Positions 26,817 to 35,651 of a DNA stretch of 64,000 nt are shown here, one piece after another. The stretch covers positions 1,092,587 through 1,156,586 of the forward strand of contig NZ_JAKEVF010000001.1 in NCBI RefSeq assembly GCF_022398315.1, written 5' to 3'. The notes under the pieces were generated by a model, which was not told the DNA's origin, did no database searches, and saw only the letters and a program-made list of their open reading frames with translations. Position numbers and translations under genes: made by a program. This DNA comes from Shewanella sp. Isolate11 (GTDB lineage Bacteria > Pseudomonadota > Gammaproteobacteria > Enterobacterales > Shewanellaceae). Position 1 is the first letter of the stretch. The number at the start of each line of letters is the position of its first letter.

Positions 26817-26994
26817 TCTAAAATTTGTTTGTTAATTGTTATAAATTTGAGTGGTAAGAGGAGTGTGGCGTTAAGCTTGTTTTAATTTTGCTGCATAGCC
26901 TTAACCACTGGGGATTTCAGGGGTTATGCCGTTTCTAAGTAGGTTAATTTTTTGTAAATAAAAATACCAAAACAGCCAAAATTGAAACAAATAA

Positions 26995-27020
26995 AAAAAG
27001 CGTACACGTGTACGCTTTTT
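26995..27020. terminator. Terminator after putP
   Basis: A fully palindromic 26-mer with arms AAAAAGCGTACAC and GTGTACGCTTTTT. It can act in both directions. Confidence 0.9.
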
Positions 27021-27040
27021 GTGATTTCTGTCAACTTTTT

Positions 27041-27068
27041 TTGTCGATTACAGTTTGTCGATTACAGT
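27041..27068. repeat. 14-bp tandem duplication spanning the putP stop codon
   Basis: TTGTCGATTACAGT occurs twice in a row; the inner copy includes the stop codon and last codons of putP. Confidence 0.85.
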
Positions 27069-28513
27069 TTGGCGTTAAACAGTTTGAACTGCTCTGTTAT
27101 CTGCGCGCTGGGTTTAGAAATTAGACTCACCACTATTCCCGCCAGTGTCGCAAAAGCAAAACCTGGCAAGATTTCATATAGATCAAATAATCCACCGCTG
27201 GCTTGTTTCCATAGCACTACGGTGACAGCACCCACTAGAATCGTTGCAATCGCGCCATTACGACTATATTGCTGCCAAAACAGTGACAAGATAACCACAG
27301 GGCCAAATGCAGCGCCAAAACCTGCCCAAGCGTAACTCACTAAGCCTAATACACTGCTATCAGGATTAAGTGCAATAACACCCGAGATAACCGCAATGGC
27401 CAACACACCAATACGCCCTACTAGCATCAGTTCTTTACTGCTGGCTTGTGGACGCAACCATTTTTTGTAGAAATCTTCGGTGATCACGCTAGAGCAAACC
27501 AGCAATTGTGAATCGATTGTACTCATAATGGCAGAAAGAATAGCCGCCACTAGTAATCCCCCAATCCAAGGATTAAAAGCTGCGTGGGCTAAGTGGATGA
27601 ATACCGTTTCTGAATTTTCCAATGGTGTTTTCGCGAAATAGAGGCTTCCGGCAATGCCTGTTGCAAGCGCACCAATTAAGGCGACGATCATCCAGCTCAT
27701 GGCGATGCGTCTGGATAACTTAAGCGCATCTGGGCTGCCGATGGCCATAAATCGAGATAAAATATGCGGTTGGCCGAAATATCCTAAGCCCCAAGCCAGC
27801 AAAGAAGCTAGGCCTATAAAGGTGGTGTTTTCGCTAAACATCGACAGCATTTGAGGATCGAGCTGTTTTAAACCCGTTTGGGTGGCGGGCTCCGAAAAAA
27901 TAGCCATAGGCACAAACAGTAGCGCGGCCAACATCAGACAACCTTGGAAAAAATCGGTCCAGCTCACGGCAAAAAAACCACCCACAAAGGTATAAGCCAC
28001 AATAATAATGGAGCCGATAATAAGGGCGATGGTGTAATCTAAACCAAAGACTTTTTCAAATAAGATGGCGCCACCGACCATGCCAGAGGAGGTATAGAAG
28101 GTGAAGAACAATAAGATGGTGACGGCCGAAATTAGCTTGAGAATGCCTTTTTTATCATCGAAACGTTTTTCGAAAAAATCAGGTAGGGTGAGGGCATTAT
28201 CGGTAAATTGGGTATAGATACGTAAGCGTTTGGCGACGAAAAGCCAGTTTAGCCAGGCGCCGAATACTAGGCCGATACCAATCCATGATTCGCCCAGACC
28301 GCCAAGATAAATTGCCCCAGGCAAACCCAATAACAGCCAACCGGACATGTCCGAAGCGCCGACGCTAAGTGCGGTTACTGCTGGCCCCATAGAACGGCCA
28401 CCTAAGATATAATCGTCAACTGAGTCAGTGGCTTTATAGGCCCAAAGGCCAATTCCCATCATTAACACGAGATAGCCAACAAAAGTAATTAAGATTGGTA
28501 ATTCAATAGTCAT
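27062..28513 (-). CDS. putP: Sodium/proline symporter PutP
   Basis: A 483-residue member of the sodium:solute symporter family with about 13 membrane segments. It imports proline with Na+. The PutP signature near the start is LGGRSMGPAVTALSVGASDM followed by SGWLLLGLPGA; the mid-protein VGGFFAVSWTDFFQG and IMSTIDSQLLVCSS also fit. Length is close to that of E. coli PutP (502 aa). putA is not in the window. No strong ribosome binding site is seen. Confidence 0.93.
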   Translation of the reverse strand: MTIELPILITFVGYLVLMMGIGLWAYKATDSVDDYILGGRSMGPAVTALSVGASDMSGWLLLGLPGAIYLGGLGESWIGIGLVFGAWLNWLFVAKRLRIYTQFTDNALTLPDFFEKRFDDKKGILKLISAVTILLFFTFYTSSGMVGGAILFEKVFGLDYTIALIIGSIIIVAYTFVGGFFAVSWTDFFQGCLMLAALLFVPMAIFSEPATQTGLKQLDPQMLSMFSENTTFIGLASLLAWGLGYFGQPHILSRFMAIGSPDALKLSRRIAMSWMIVALIGALATGIAGSLYFAKTPLENSETVFIHLAHAAFNPWIGGLLVAAILSAIMSTIDSQLLVCSSVITEDFYKKWLRPQASSKELMLVGRIGVLAIAVISGVIALNPDSSVLGLVSYAWAGFGAAFGPVVILSLFWQQYSRNGAIATILVGAVTVVLWKQASGGLFDLYEILPGFAFATLAGIVVSLISKPSAQITEQFKLFNAKL

Positions 28514-28634
28514 GCGTAAGCCATTTTTATTGTTATGTTGAAGGCGTGTTGAGCTTCGTTGTTATTTCTACTGCATTAGCACTTTTTCATGTGGAATAAC
28601 CACAGTTCAAAAGCGCTGCTGTGTATCAATATCA

Positions 28635-28757
28635 AACATGAACTCGGGATGATGAGTGTCGAAAAATTTAAATTTAACAAGCTAAATCAACGATACAAGT
28701 GATTAGTTTGAAAATAAAAAATCTATTCAGCGGCTCTGTTTATCACTCGCTCAGGTT
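28635..28757. repeat. Dispersed MITE-like repeat, copy C (internally deleted)
   Basis: A 123-bp copy. The left end AACATGAACTCGGGATGATG and following AAATTTAACAAGC match, inverted, the right end of copy B. The right end CTATTCAGCGGCTCTGTTTA..CTCAGGTT matches the left end of copy B. The central part, including the small palindrome, is missing. Confidence 0.75.
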
Positions 28758-28988
28758 ATCTAATAAACTGCTGCAAAAAACTTCAAAGCTCAACGCGTAC
28801 TAATTAGCAGTCGCAATAATTTTTAAGGTCGTTGTTGCAGGTTAAAAACGTCGATAACAGCGTAAAATTTTGGATGCAGTCAGGCGACTTCAAGAAAATT
28901 TTACTCTTATTGCCAATATTTTTAGTCGCAATGGGTCGCGATTTATTATTGTGATTGCGAATCTTTAAAGCCGTTATGCTAGCAAGAA

Positions 28989-29004
28989 TTTGACGTAGAT
29001 CACA
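28989..29004. promoter_or_regulatory. CRP-like site in the 617-bp gene-free stretch
   Basis: TTTGACGTAGATCACA resembles the CRP consensus TGTGAnnnnnnTCACA with one mismatch. The stretch 28514-29130 also holds MITE copy C and a hairpin at about 29052-29086 (GGCTATC/GATAGCC). The nearest gene start is putP, about 480 bp away, so a target is unclear. Confidence 0.35.
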
Positions 29005-29130
29005 ATAACTGAGTGATTAAGAGCATGTTGGCGCTAGTGCGAGTTTATGAAACTGGCTATCTGTAGCGTAAAGCCTGCTATCGATAGCCATAGTGGAGTA
29101 AATTTATTGAAGCCATGAAGTTATGTGACA

Positions 29131-29835
29131 TTAAATAAAGGCTTGTTTTATTTCTTCTTTAACATCGCTTAATTCATTTTTGTTTTCGGCAACCAGTACT
29201 AAATAGGCGTTATCAGCATTAAATCCCATACCTTGGTATCGTTTATCGGCAAAGCTCGGTGCTAAGGTCATTCTCTGCTCTTTAGGCACGATAAACACGC
29301 TAACCTTGCCTTGTTCGGTTTGCATTACCAGATGAAGGCTCCTGACACCTTGGAAATCACAGTAGGAGCTGTAGAGCACTCGGCCAGGCTGTTGGGTAAA
29401 GTGTGCATGGTTTAAGCCGCTCAGTGAGGCTAATTGGGTATTGATGCTATTGAAGCTGATGTTTTGCTCGCTCTGCATCGCCTTGACCTCATGATAAACA
29501 TGAGCAAGGGCGTGTTGGCCTAAATCGACAGGTGAAAGTCGTAGCAAGCTGAAACCTATCCCAGCAATAAAGGCAATCGAGGCGGCTAAAGTAACAACAA
29601 AGCCGATTTTACGTCTTTGCTGCTGGTGACGATGTAGTTGTTGGTTGAGTAATAACTTGGCTTCTAATCCTTCGGGTAGCTCGACTTTCATGGCCGCTTC
29701 GAGCTGTTTATCTAACTGTTTTAGGTCATTCACGAAGGTGACTCTTTGATCTGATGCCTGCATTGCTGCCAAAAACTCGGCTTGTTGATTATGTGGATTC
29801 GCATAGGCTTCGCGGCGGAAGGTTAATTCATCCAT
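29131..29835 (-). CDS. DUF3379 family membrane protein, probable anti-sigma partner
   Basis: About 234 residues. Starts MDELTFRREAYANPHNQQ; a single membrane helix lies around 85-105 (IGFVVTLAASIAFIAGIGF), with a periplasmic C-terminal domain. This matches DUF3379. Its start at 29835 overlaps the stop of the ECF sigma gene (29828-29830), the layout typical of sigma/anti-sigma pairs. The anti-sigma role is inferred from the context and topology. Confidence 0.8.
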   Translation of the reverse strand: MDELTFRREAYANPHNQQAEFLAAMQASDQRVTFVNDLKQLDKQLEAAMKVELPEGLEAKLLLNQQLHRHQQQRRKIGFVVTLAASIAFIAGIGFSLLRLSPVDLGQHALAHVYHEVKAMQSEQNISFNSINTQLASLSGLNHAHFTQQPGRVLYSSYCDFQGVRSLHLVMQTEQGKVSVFIVPKEQRMTLAPSFADKRYQGMGFNADNAYLVLVAENKNELSDVKEEIKQAFI

Positions 29836-30391
29836 GTGAATGCCCCTTATTGTGCGTGTCGTCAAGCATCTCCTTGAGCTGATTTCGCGCTCTAAATAGA
29901 CGTGTCATAACGGTATTTCGGTTCAGTTGTAATATGTCTGCGATTTCATCGCCACTAAAACCGCCAATCACTTGTAAAATCAATGGGTCGCGGTATTCCA
30001 CTTCCAGACGGCTTATCTGTTTTCGCACAATATGTTGTTCCATATTGTCTTCTGAAGAGGGTGAATGCGTATCTTCGAGAGACGATTGTTCTATGTCGCT
30101 ATAGTTAAACTGCTTACGCTCGAAGCGGCGGGCATTTTCACGTCTTAAAATGGTGATCAGCCAAGCTTTAGCGGCTTTATCATCTTTTAAGGATTCTAAA
30201 GAGCGCCAAGCCCTAAGAAAGGTTTCTTGAGTGATATCTTCAGCAATATGTTTATCGCCGCAAAGCCAAAAGGCATAGCGGAACAGATCGGCATGAAGTG
30301 CCCTGACAAGGCTATCGTAGCGTCGTTGTTTACTTAGCATGTCATTATTGACCGAGGCTTTAGCAGTTTTATTGCGGGCAATGTTAAACAT
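29828..30391 (-). CDS. ECF-type sigma-70 family RNA polymerase sigma factor
   Basis: 187 residues. Region 2 is seen as LFRYAFWLCGDKHIAEDITQ and TFLRAWRSL; region 4 as LILQVIGGFSGDEIADILQL with NTVMTRLFRARNQLKEML. The linker is short, so it is an ECF factor. A GAGGGA precedes the ATG at 30391; a second in-frame Met at residue 18 is possible. It is followed, with overlap, by the DUF3379 gene. No ECF-type promoter was identified with confidence upstream. Confidence 0.92.
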   Translation of the reverse strand: MFNIARNKTAKASVNNDMLSKQRRYDSLVRALHADLFRYAFWLCGDKHIAEDITQETFLRAWRSLESLKDDKAAKAWLITILRRENARRFERKQFNYSDIEQSSLEDTHSPSSEDNMEQHIVRKQISRLEVEYRDPLILQVIGGFSGDEIADILQLNRNTVMTRLFRARNQLKEMLDDTHNKGHSHG

Positions 30392-30433
30392 TTTTCCCTC
30401 TTGCTCGACTCGCTGGCCTAACCAACGCCATAA

Positions 30434-30462
30434 AAAAGGGGCAAGCCTACGTTACCCCTTTT
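30434..30462 (-). terminator. Terminator of the moxR-bat operon
   Basis: Stem AAAAGGGG/CCCCTTTT; on the minus strand followed by TTTTTTATG. It lies between batD and the sigma gene. Confidence 0.85.
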
Positions 30463-30485
30463 GACGAACCTTAAGCAAGTGGCGA

Positions 30486-32120
30486 TTAAACTGACGGATT
30501 CAAGGGCGAAAGTGCTGATTTCTGCGCCGATTGACCCGTTATAGAAGCTTGTTTAACCGCGTTAATAATTGCCTTGGTATCGATTGGCTGGTGGGTTTTA
30601 CTGTACCTGGCCTGTTGTAATTGAGTGATTGCTTGAGCCAGCTCAGGCGTTAATGCTCCAATGTCAGTTAGGGTCATTGCACGATTCAGCCGTTGGCTGA
30701 AGTATGCTTGTAGCGCTAGCATAATGTTACCTGCTTCTGCTGTTTGACAGGCTGCCGTGAGTGTTTGCAGATCGCCATTGGGCGCTTTTTTTGGTGATAC
30801 TGGCTCAGCAAATGAAGGACTCATGGTTACTTTTTCACGATATTGCTTACGCCAAAGCAATAGTGTTAGCAGCCACAGCGCCGCAAATAGGGCTGTTAAA
30901 TAGGGCCAGTAACCCGAGTCGGTTTGCTTGGCTTCACTTACTAAAGTGGGTGTCACTGCATTGCTATTTTCTGCTGCAGTCACGGTAATAGTACGCTCTG
31001 GTAGTGTGGCGAATTCTTGTTTTCGGCTGTGGCTATTCCACCAAGGCACCTTTATTTCAGGCAGAGTATAAGTGCCTGCTTTTGTTGGAACGATTGCTGT
31101 GGTTTGTGTCAGTTGAGCGACCACCTGTTTTTCCCGCACAAAGGTTTGTCGCTGCGGTTTTTCAGGGTAGGTTTTGAAGCTATCCGGCAGCGACATTGGG
31201 ATTTCGGGTAAACTGCTTTCATCACTATTTGAGGCGATTAAAGTGATGTTGCGGGTGATAGGCGACCCCACTTCAACCGTGTTGGTATCTGGCTGATCTT
31301 CCTTAATAATGACAAGATCGCTTACCAGCCATTTCCCTTGGTAATGCTCGGGTGCCGGTAAAATGGTAATTTCGCTTGGCGCCGCTTTGGCCTCCATCGG
31401 ACGACTCTGATTGAAAGAGAACATGCCTCCACGGCGTGAGGTATCTACGAGCACATCGCCGGAGAAACTGGCGCCAGAGAGCGATAGAGTCCCTGGCTTA
31501 TCGGCTATCACGCTATAGGTACGTTCGATAACTCGGTAACGGCGACCGTCGAGAATTTCGGTGGTGTCGACATCATCTCCCAGTTGTTTGAGTTGAGCTC
31601 CTTCGACTTGAGGCGCGCTCAATACGCCTCGTTGTAGTTCTACAGCCAGATAAAGCTTGACCTTGTAGGTGATCAATTGGCCGACATAGGCTTCTTCGGT
31701 AGAAACCGTTGAGCGGATAAACAGGTTCTTCATCTGCTCAGGTTGGCTGCCAGTGGCGGCAACTTTTAGGGTGATGGGATCTGAGCTGACCTTGTCTATG
31801 GTCAATGCTGGAATGGTTATGATTCCCGATTGCTTGGGCGCCAGCAGGATCTGCCAGCGAGTTTCCTTACTGGCATCGAAATTCATGATCTGAGTACTGC
31901 GACTGACACTGGTGCGGCCGACGATAAAGTCTTTCAGTAGGGCTCTGGTATCTAAGCTAGCATTATCGACTTCATCATCCGCTTTAATTGTCAGAACCAA
32001 GTATTCGCCCTCAATCGCTGGATTTCTATCGACGGAGGTTTCCAACTTAGTGAGTGCATAAGCCGGTTCACAAAGGCAAAGTGTCAATAAGGCTAAAGTC
32101 ACAAAGTATCGTTTTACCAC
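30486..32120 (-). CDS. batD: BatD-like protein
   Basis: 544 residues. A signal peptide (LALLTLCLCEPAYA) is followed by repeated immunoglobulin-like beta-rich periplasmic domains (TKLETSVDRNPAIEGEYLVL at the start), one membrane helix near residue 415 (YWPYLTALFAALWLLTLLLW) and a short cytoplasmic tail. This is the BatD layout. Bat proteins were first linked to aerotolerance in Bacteroides; a role in envelope stress is assumed here. Last gene of the operon; its start overlaps the stop of the batB/C gene. Confidence 0.88.
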   Translation of the reverse strand: MVKRYFVTLALLTLCLCEPAYALTKLETSVDRNPAIEGEYLVLTIKADDEVDNASLDTRALLKDFIVGRTSVSRSTQIMNFDASKETRWQILLAPKQSGIITIPALTIDKVSSDPITLKVAATGSQPEQMKNLFIRSTVSTEEAYVGQLITYKVKLYLAVELQRGVLSAPQVEGAQLKQLGDDVDTTEILDGRRYRVIERTYSVIADKPGTLSLSGASFSGDVLVDTSRRGGMFSFNQSRPMEAKAAPSEITILPAPEHYQGKWLVSDLVIIKEDQPDTNTVEVGSPITRNITLIASNSDESSLPEIPMSLPDSFKTYPEKPQRQTFVREKQVVAQLTQTTAIVPTKAGTYTLPEIKVPWWNSHSRKQEFATLPERTITVTAAENSNAVTPTLVSEAKQTDSGYWPYLTALFAALWLLTLLLWRKQYREKVTMSPSFAEPVSPKKAPNGDLQTLTAACQTAEAGNIMLALQAYFSQRLNRAMTLTDIGALTPELAQAITQLQQARYSKTHQPIDTKAIINAVKQASITGQSAQKSALSPLNPSV

Positions 32121-34153
32121 TGTTCGCTATCCTTTGATGTCACGCCTTGACGACGTCGTTTTTGATATTCCAATTGCATTTTGTTGCGAAGCAAGACTTG
32201 AGGATCATCGATAACGCTGCCCAGTGCTCGTTGCATCTGTGGCGGCAGTTCTTCTGGGGCGATTGCGTTTGTCAGCGCCTGAGCCTGTTCATCACCTTGG
32301 TTATCTTTATCTGCATTTTCAGCCTGTTGTGCTGCGGCTTGTTGCGCCGTTTGGCTGGAGCGTTGTTGCTGCTCTTTTGCCTGTGGCTCTGGTGTTGCAG
32401 AATTGGCTTGTTGTTGAGCGTCATCTTGGTGAGCCTTAGATTGGCTATCAGGATTGGCACTCATTTGAGCTTCATTATCATTTTCTTCACTGCTATTGGC
32501 TTGATTGCTTTGCGTTTGCTGTGAGTCTTGCTGGTTTTGGTCAGTTTGCTCCTGCTGCTTAGGATTTTGCTCATCTTGCCCTTGGGCATCCTGCTGCTCA
32601 GCTTGGCTTTGTTCGCCTTGCTGATTATCCGATTGGTTTTGATCTCCTTGGTTCTGATCTTGGCTATTTTGCTGACCTTGATTGTTGTTAGACTGATCGT
32701 TTTGTTGAGACTGGTCTTTATTCTGTTGCTGCTCAGAATTATTCTGATTAGAGCTTTGTTGATCAGAGCTTTGTTGATCAGAGCTTTTTTGATCAGAGTC
32801 TTGCTGCTCTGATTGTTGTTTTAACTGTTCAGCCAGTTCCAGGTTAGCCTTGGCATCGGTTAAATTTGCATCTAGTTCAAGGGCTTTTTGGTAGCGCTTA
32901 ATCGCGGCGTCATAGTCTTGCAATTGCATCAGACTATTGCCTTGGTTGTATAAACCTTTGGCTGAGTTATCTTGCTGGTATAACTCGAGTGCTTGCTGAT
33001 AATCGCCATTGCGATAGTGGGCACTCGCTTGCCAGTTAGGATCGCTAAACAGGGAAGCCGCCTCGGCATAGTCTTGCTGCTGATAAGCTTGCATCGCTCT
33101 CTGGTCATCGGTTTGCCAAGGATGTTGCCAACTATCGGCATAAGCGGGAGTTGGCGGGGTAAAAATCAGCAAACAGACGAATACGGCTAGCGCGTGTCTA
33201 AAACTCAGTAGCGCAGGTAATAACAATAAAAGCGCGATATAAGGGCCGACATCCAGCCAAGTTTCACCTTGTAAATCTGACGCTTTCGTCGATTGGCTCT
33301 GTGCTAGCCATTTATTGAGCGCCTGTAGATCGCCACCATCGGCGCGATAACTAAACAACTGGCCACCGTTATCTTTGGCTATGTTGTTTAACGCATCATA
33401 ATCTGTTTTAGGCACGATGATTTGATCGCTTTTGTCGCGCATTAACTGGCCATCGGGTAAACGAATAGGCGCACCTTGTGGACTCCCCAAAGCTAATACC
33501 GATAATCGATATTGGCTCCCACCTAATACGCTTTTAGCTTGGTTTATCTGATTTGTACTGACACCATCGGTGAGCAAGATAATGTCACCTTTTAGATGCC
33601 CGCCTTGAGTGAGTAGGCTCTTAGCTTGTGTAAGCGCAGCCGGGAGATCGGAACCTCTTACTGGCATGATCTCAGGGCTGAGTGTTGGTAGTAAGTTGAG
33701 CAGAGTCGACATGTCACGGGTTAGCGGGCTGATGGTAAATGCATCGCCAGCATAAGCGACTAATCCCGTTTCACCTTCCTTAAGGCTTTTGATTAAATCG
33801 GTGGCCTTAAATTTAGCTTGGGTGAGGCGATTGGGGGCCAGGTCGGTGGCGTACATTGATAATGACATATCCATGACAATCACTCGGCCTTGATTGGCCT
33901 CAAACACGGGTAAATCCTGTTTACTAAATGCCGGGCCTGCAAGGGCGATAACTGCAACTAACCAACAAAAAGTGATCACATTGAGATCGCTTTTTTTACT
34001 CTGAGCCCGCGTCGATACCAAGACTTTCGCAAGGTGCGGGGCGATATATTTATTCCAGCTCGATTGCTGCTGTTCATCGCGGCGAAGCAACCATAATAGT
34101 AAGGCGAGTGGGATTAAGGCTAATAGCCATTCGGGGCGAAGAAAGTGGATCAT
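32114..34153 (-). CDS. BatB/BatC-type protein: VWA domain, TPR and low-complexity tail
   Basis: 679 residues, apparently BatB joined to BatC. Two N-terminal membrane helices; a VWA domain (about 90-270) with the MIDAS motif VMDMSLSMYATD; a third helix around 305-340; then TPR units (AHYRNGDYQQALELYQQDN, SLMQLQDYDAAIKRYQKALE) at about 375-440. The last 230 residues are mostly Gln, Asn, Ser and Asp and probably disordered. The reverse strand of that tail is open only because of its base bias. Confidence 0.88.
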   Translation of the reverse strand: MIHFLRPEWLLALIPLALLLWLLRRDEQQQSSWNKYIAPHLAKVLVSTRAQSKKSDLNVITFCWLVAVIALAGPAFSKQDLPVFEANQGRVIVMDMSLSMYATDLAPNRLTQAKFKATDLIKSLKEGETGLVAYAGDAFTISPLTRDMSTLLNLLPTLSPEIMPVRGSDLPAALTQAKSLLTQGGHLKGDIILLTDGVSTNQINQAKSVLGGSQYRLSVLALGSPQGAPIRLPDGQLMRDKSDQIIVPKTDYDALNNIAKDNGGQLFSYRADGGDLQALNKWLAQSQSTKASDLQGETWLDVGPYIALLLLLPALLSFRHALAVFVCLLIFTPPTPAYADSWQHPWQTDDQRAMQAYQQQDYAEAASLFSDPNWQASAHYRNGDYQQALELYQQDNSAKGLYNQGNSLMQLQDYDAAIKRYQKALELDANLTDAKANLELAEQLKQQSEQQDSDQKSSDQQSSDQQSSNQNNSEQQQNKDQSQQNDQSNNNQGQQNSQDQNQGDQNQSDNQQGEQSQAEQQDAQGQDEQNPKQQEQTDQNQQDSQQTQSNQANSSEENDNEAQMSANPDSQSKAHQDDAQQQANSATPEPQAKEQQQRSSQTAQQAAAQQAENADKDNQGDEQAQALTNAIAPEELPPQMQRALGSVIDDPQVLLRNKMQLEYQKRRRQGVTSKDSEQW
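32440..32830. repeat. Low-complexity Gln/Asn/Ser/Asp-coding tract
   Basis: Short imperfect repeats, including GATCAGAGCTTTGTT-type 15-mers at about 32742-32800, encode SSDQQ-like units in the tail of the BatB/C protein. Likely to vary in length between strains. Confidence 0.7.
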
Positions 34154-35157
34154 TGCGCCCCCGATTTATTCAAGGTTAGGCGAGTTGCGATAAAAGGCAG
34201 ACGCCATAACATCAGTAACACATTGACCAATAACGCCAGTGCGAGTGGATAGTAAAATAGTTCAGACTGCGGGCGGTAGCTGAGTTGATCGCTATCCGTG
34301 GGTTCCAATTTATCAATCTCTTGGTAAATCTGTTCCAGCTCTTGTGAATTACGAGCACGGAAATATTGGCCATGGGTGGTAGTGGCTAAACGGGTTAATT
34401 GCGCTTCATCGAGATCCATTGACGGATTGACTCTTTCCCGCCCAAATAGGGTACGTCTTTCCATCACGTCGGCGCCGACACCTATGGTGTAGATTGTGAT
34501 GCCGCGTTTAGCGGCAATAGCTGCGGCTTCATCGGGTGAGATGGAGCCAGAATTGTTGGAACCATCGGTTAATAATATTAATACCCGATTGCTTTCTTTA
34601 GCTTGGTCGAAGCGCTTTACACTTAGGGCAATCGCTTCACCAATGGCGGTTTGTTTACCGACTAAACCGATTTGCGCTTCTGACAAGAATTGGGCGATGG
34701 AGCGTCTGTCTTGCGTCAGTGGCGCTTGCAAATAGGCATGATCGGCAAACAGAATTAGCCCGAGTTTGTCACCTTTGCGGCGCTCGATAAAGTCGCTCAT
34801 CACATGTTGAACCATACTAAAGCGGTCGACGGGCTTACCGTCGAGCACCATATCTTCAATTTGCATACTGCCAGATAAATCGATAGCCAGCATGAGGTCA
34901 CGCCCTTTGCTGGGGAGTTCTATAACATCACCAACCCAAAGCGGACGAGTGGCGGCAAAGACCAGTAACACCCAAATGATCCACAGTGGGAACTGACTAG
35001 ATTTACTGGAGGATTGTTGGCTAATCGCGCCATTATCGCCAACTCCGGGCAAGTTCAGGTGACCGCCGGTTTTGACTTGTTGGCTTTGAGAACGTTTCCA
35101 AAAAATCAGTGGTAATGGCAATAACAGTAATAACCAAGGCCAAGCTAATGTCAACAT
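34150..35157 (-). CDS. batA: BatA-like VWA-domain membrane protein
   Basis: About 335 residues. Membrane segments at the N-terminus (WPWLLLLLPLPLIFW, FPLWIIWVLLVFA) and the C-terminus, around a VWA domain with the MIDAS motif LAIDLSGSMQIED and LLTDGSNNSGSISP. The ATG at 35157 has a strong AAGGAGGAG and overlaps the stop of the DUF4381 gene by 7 bases; the frame is open further upstream but lacks support. Its stop overlaps the start of the batB/C gene. Confidence 0.9.
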   Translation of the reverse strand: MLTLAWPWLLLLLPLPLIFWKRSQSQQVKTGGHLNLPGVGDNGAISQQSSSKSSQFPLWIIWVLLVFAATRPLWVGDVIELPSKGRDLMLAIDLSGSMQIEDMVLDGKPVDRFSMVQHVMSDFIERRKGDKLGLILFADHAYLQAPLTQDRRSIAQFLSEAQIGLVGKQTAIGEAIALSVKRFDQAKESNRVLILLTDGSNNSGSISPDEAAAIAAKRGITIYTIGVGADVMERRTLFGRERVNPSMDLDEAQLTRLATTTHGQYFRARNSQELEQIYQEIDKLEPTDSDQLSYRPQSELFYYPLALALLVNVLLMLWRLPFIATRLTLNKSGAQ

Positions 35158-35651
35158 GGCTCCTCCTTGCGACTGTTTTGCTGTTTTAACGGCAGCGCCT
35201 GTTTTAGCCATTGAGCGGCGGCAGCTTTCAATTGCAGTGCTTCATCTGCAGTTAACGGCTGAGGTTGATAGCGTTTATCGAGCAACTGCGCCAGATTATT
35301 ATCAAACTGATTAACTTGTTGCTGCAACCATGTATGCCAAGCGGCACCATCGAGTGCGGCCACTTGTTGTCGGGGAAGATAGCTCATGGCACTGCGTTTA
35401 AGTAGTGCATTTACTTCGATTGCCAGCTGTGGGTGAGTACTATCAAGCTGAGATAACTGCATCAAGGCTTCACGTTTTGCGGCGCGGTGACGGTGGTGTT
35501 TAATTAAGATAATGGTTAACCCTATCACCGCGATGATGATTAAGGCTAATAGCAACCAATAGCCATAGGCGAGGGGCCATGCCCCTATATCTGCTGGCGG
35601 CTGAATATCTTTCATTGCTGTAAGAGCGGGATTGTTGCTAGCCGAAGGCAT
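35151..35651 (-). CDS. DUF4381 family protein
   Basis: 166 residues with one membrane helix (YWLLLALIIIAVIGLTIILI) at about 31-50, followed by a basic helical cytoplasmic domain (HHRHRAAKREALMQLSQLDS). The start IQPPADIGAWPLAYGYW is typical of DUF4381, regularly found between the DUF58 and VWA genes of MoxR operons. It abuts the DUF58 gene stop. Role unknown, probably a membrane scaffold. Confidence 0.87.
   Translation of the reverse strand: MPSASNNPALTAMKDIQPPADIGAWPLAYGYWLLLALIIIAVIGLTIILIKHHRHRAAKREALMQLSQLDSTHPQLAIEVNALLKRSAMSYLPRQQVAALDGAAWHTWLQQQVNQFDNNLAQLLDKRYQPQPLTADEALQLKAAAAQWLKQALPLKQQNSRKEEPC

Noticed and set aside
26982..27335. 117-codon plus-strand frame over the putP end
   Set aside because: It starts in the terminator and runs antisense to putP; no domain or ribosome binding site.
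32528..32812. Leu/Ile-rich plus-strand frame resembling a membrane protein
   Set aside because: Reverse strand of CAG/CAA/GAT-rich low-complexity coding DNA of the BatB/C tail.
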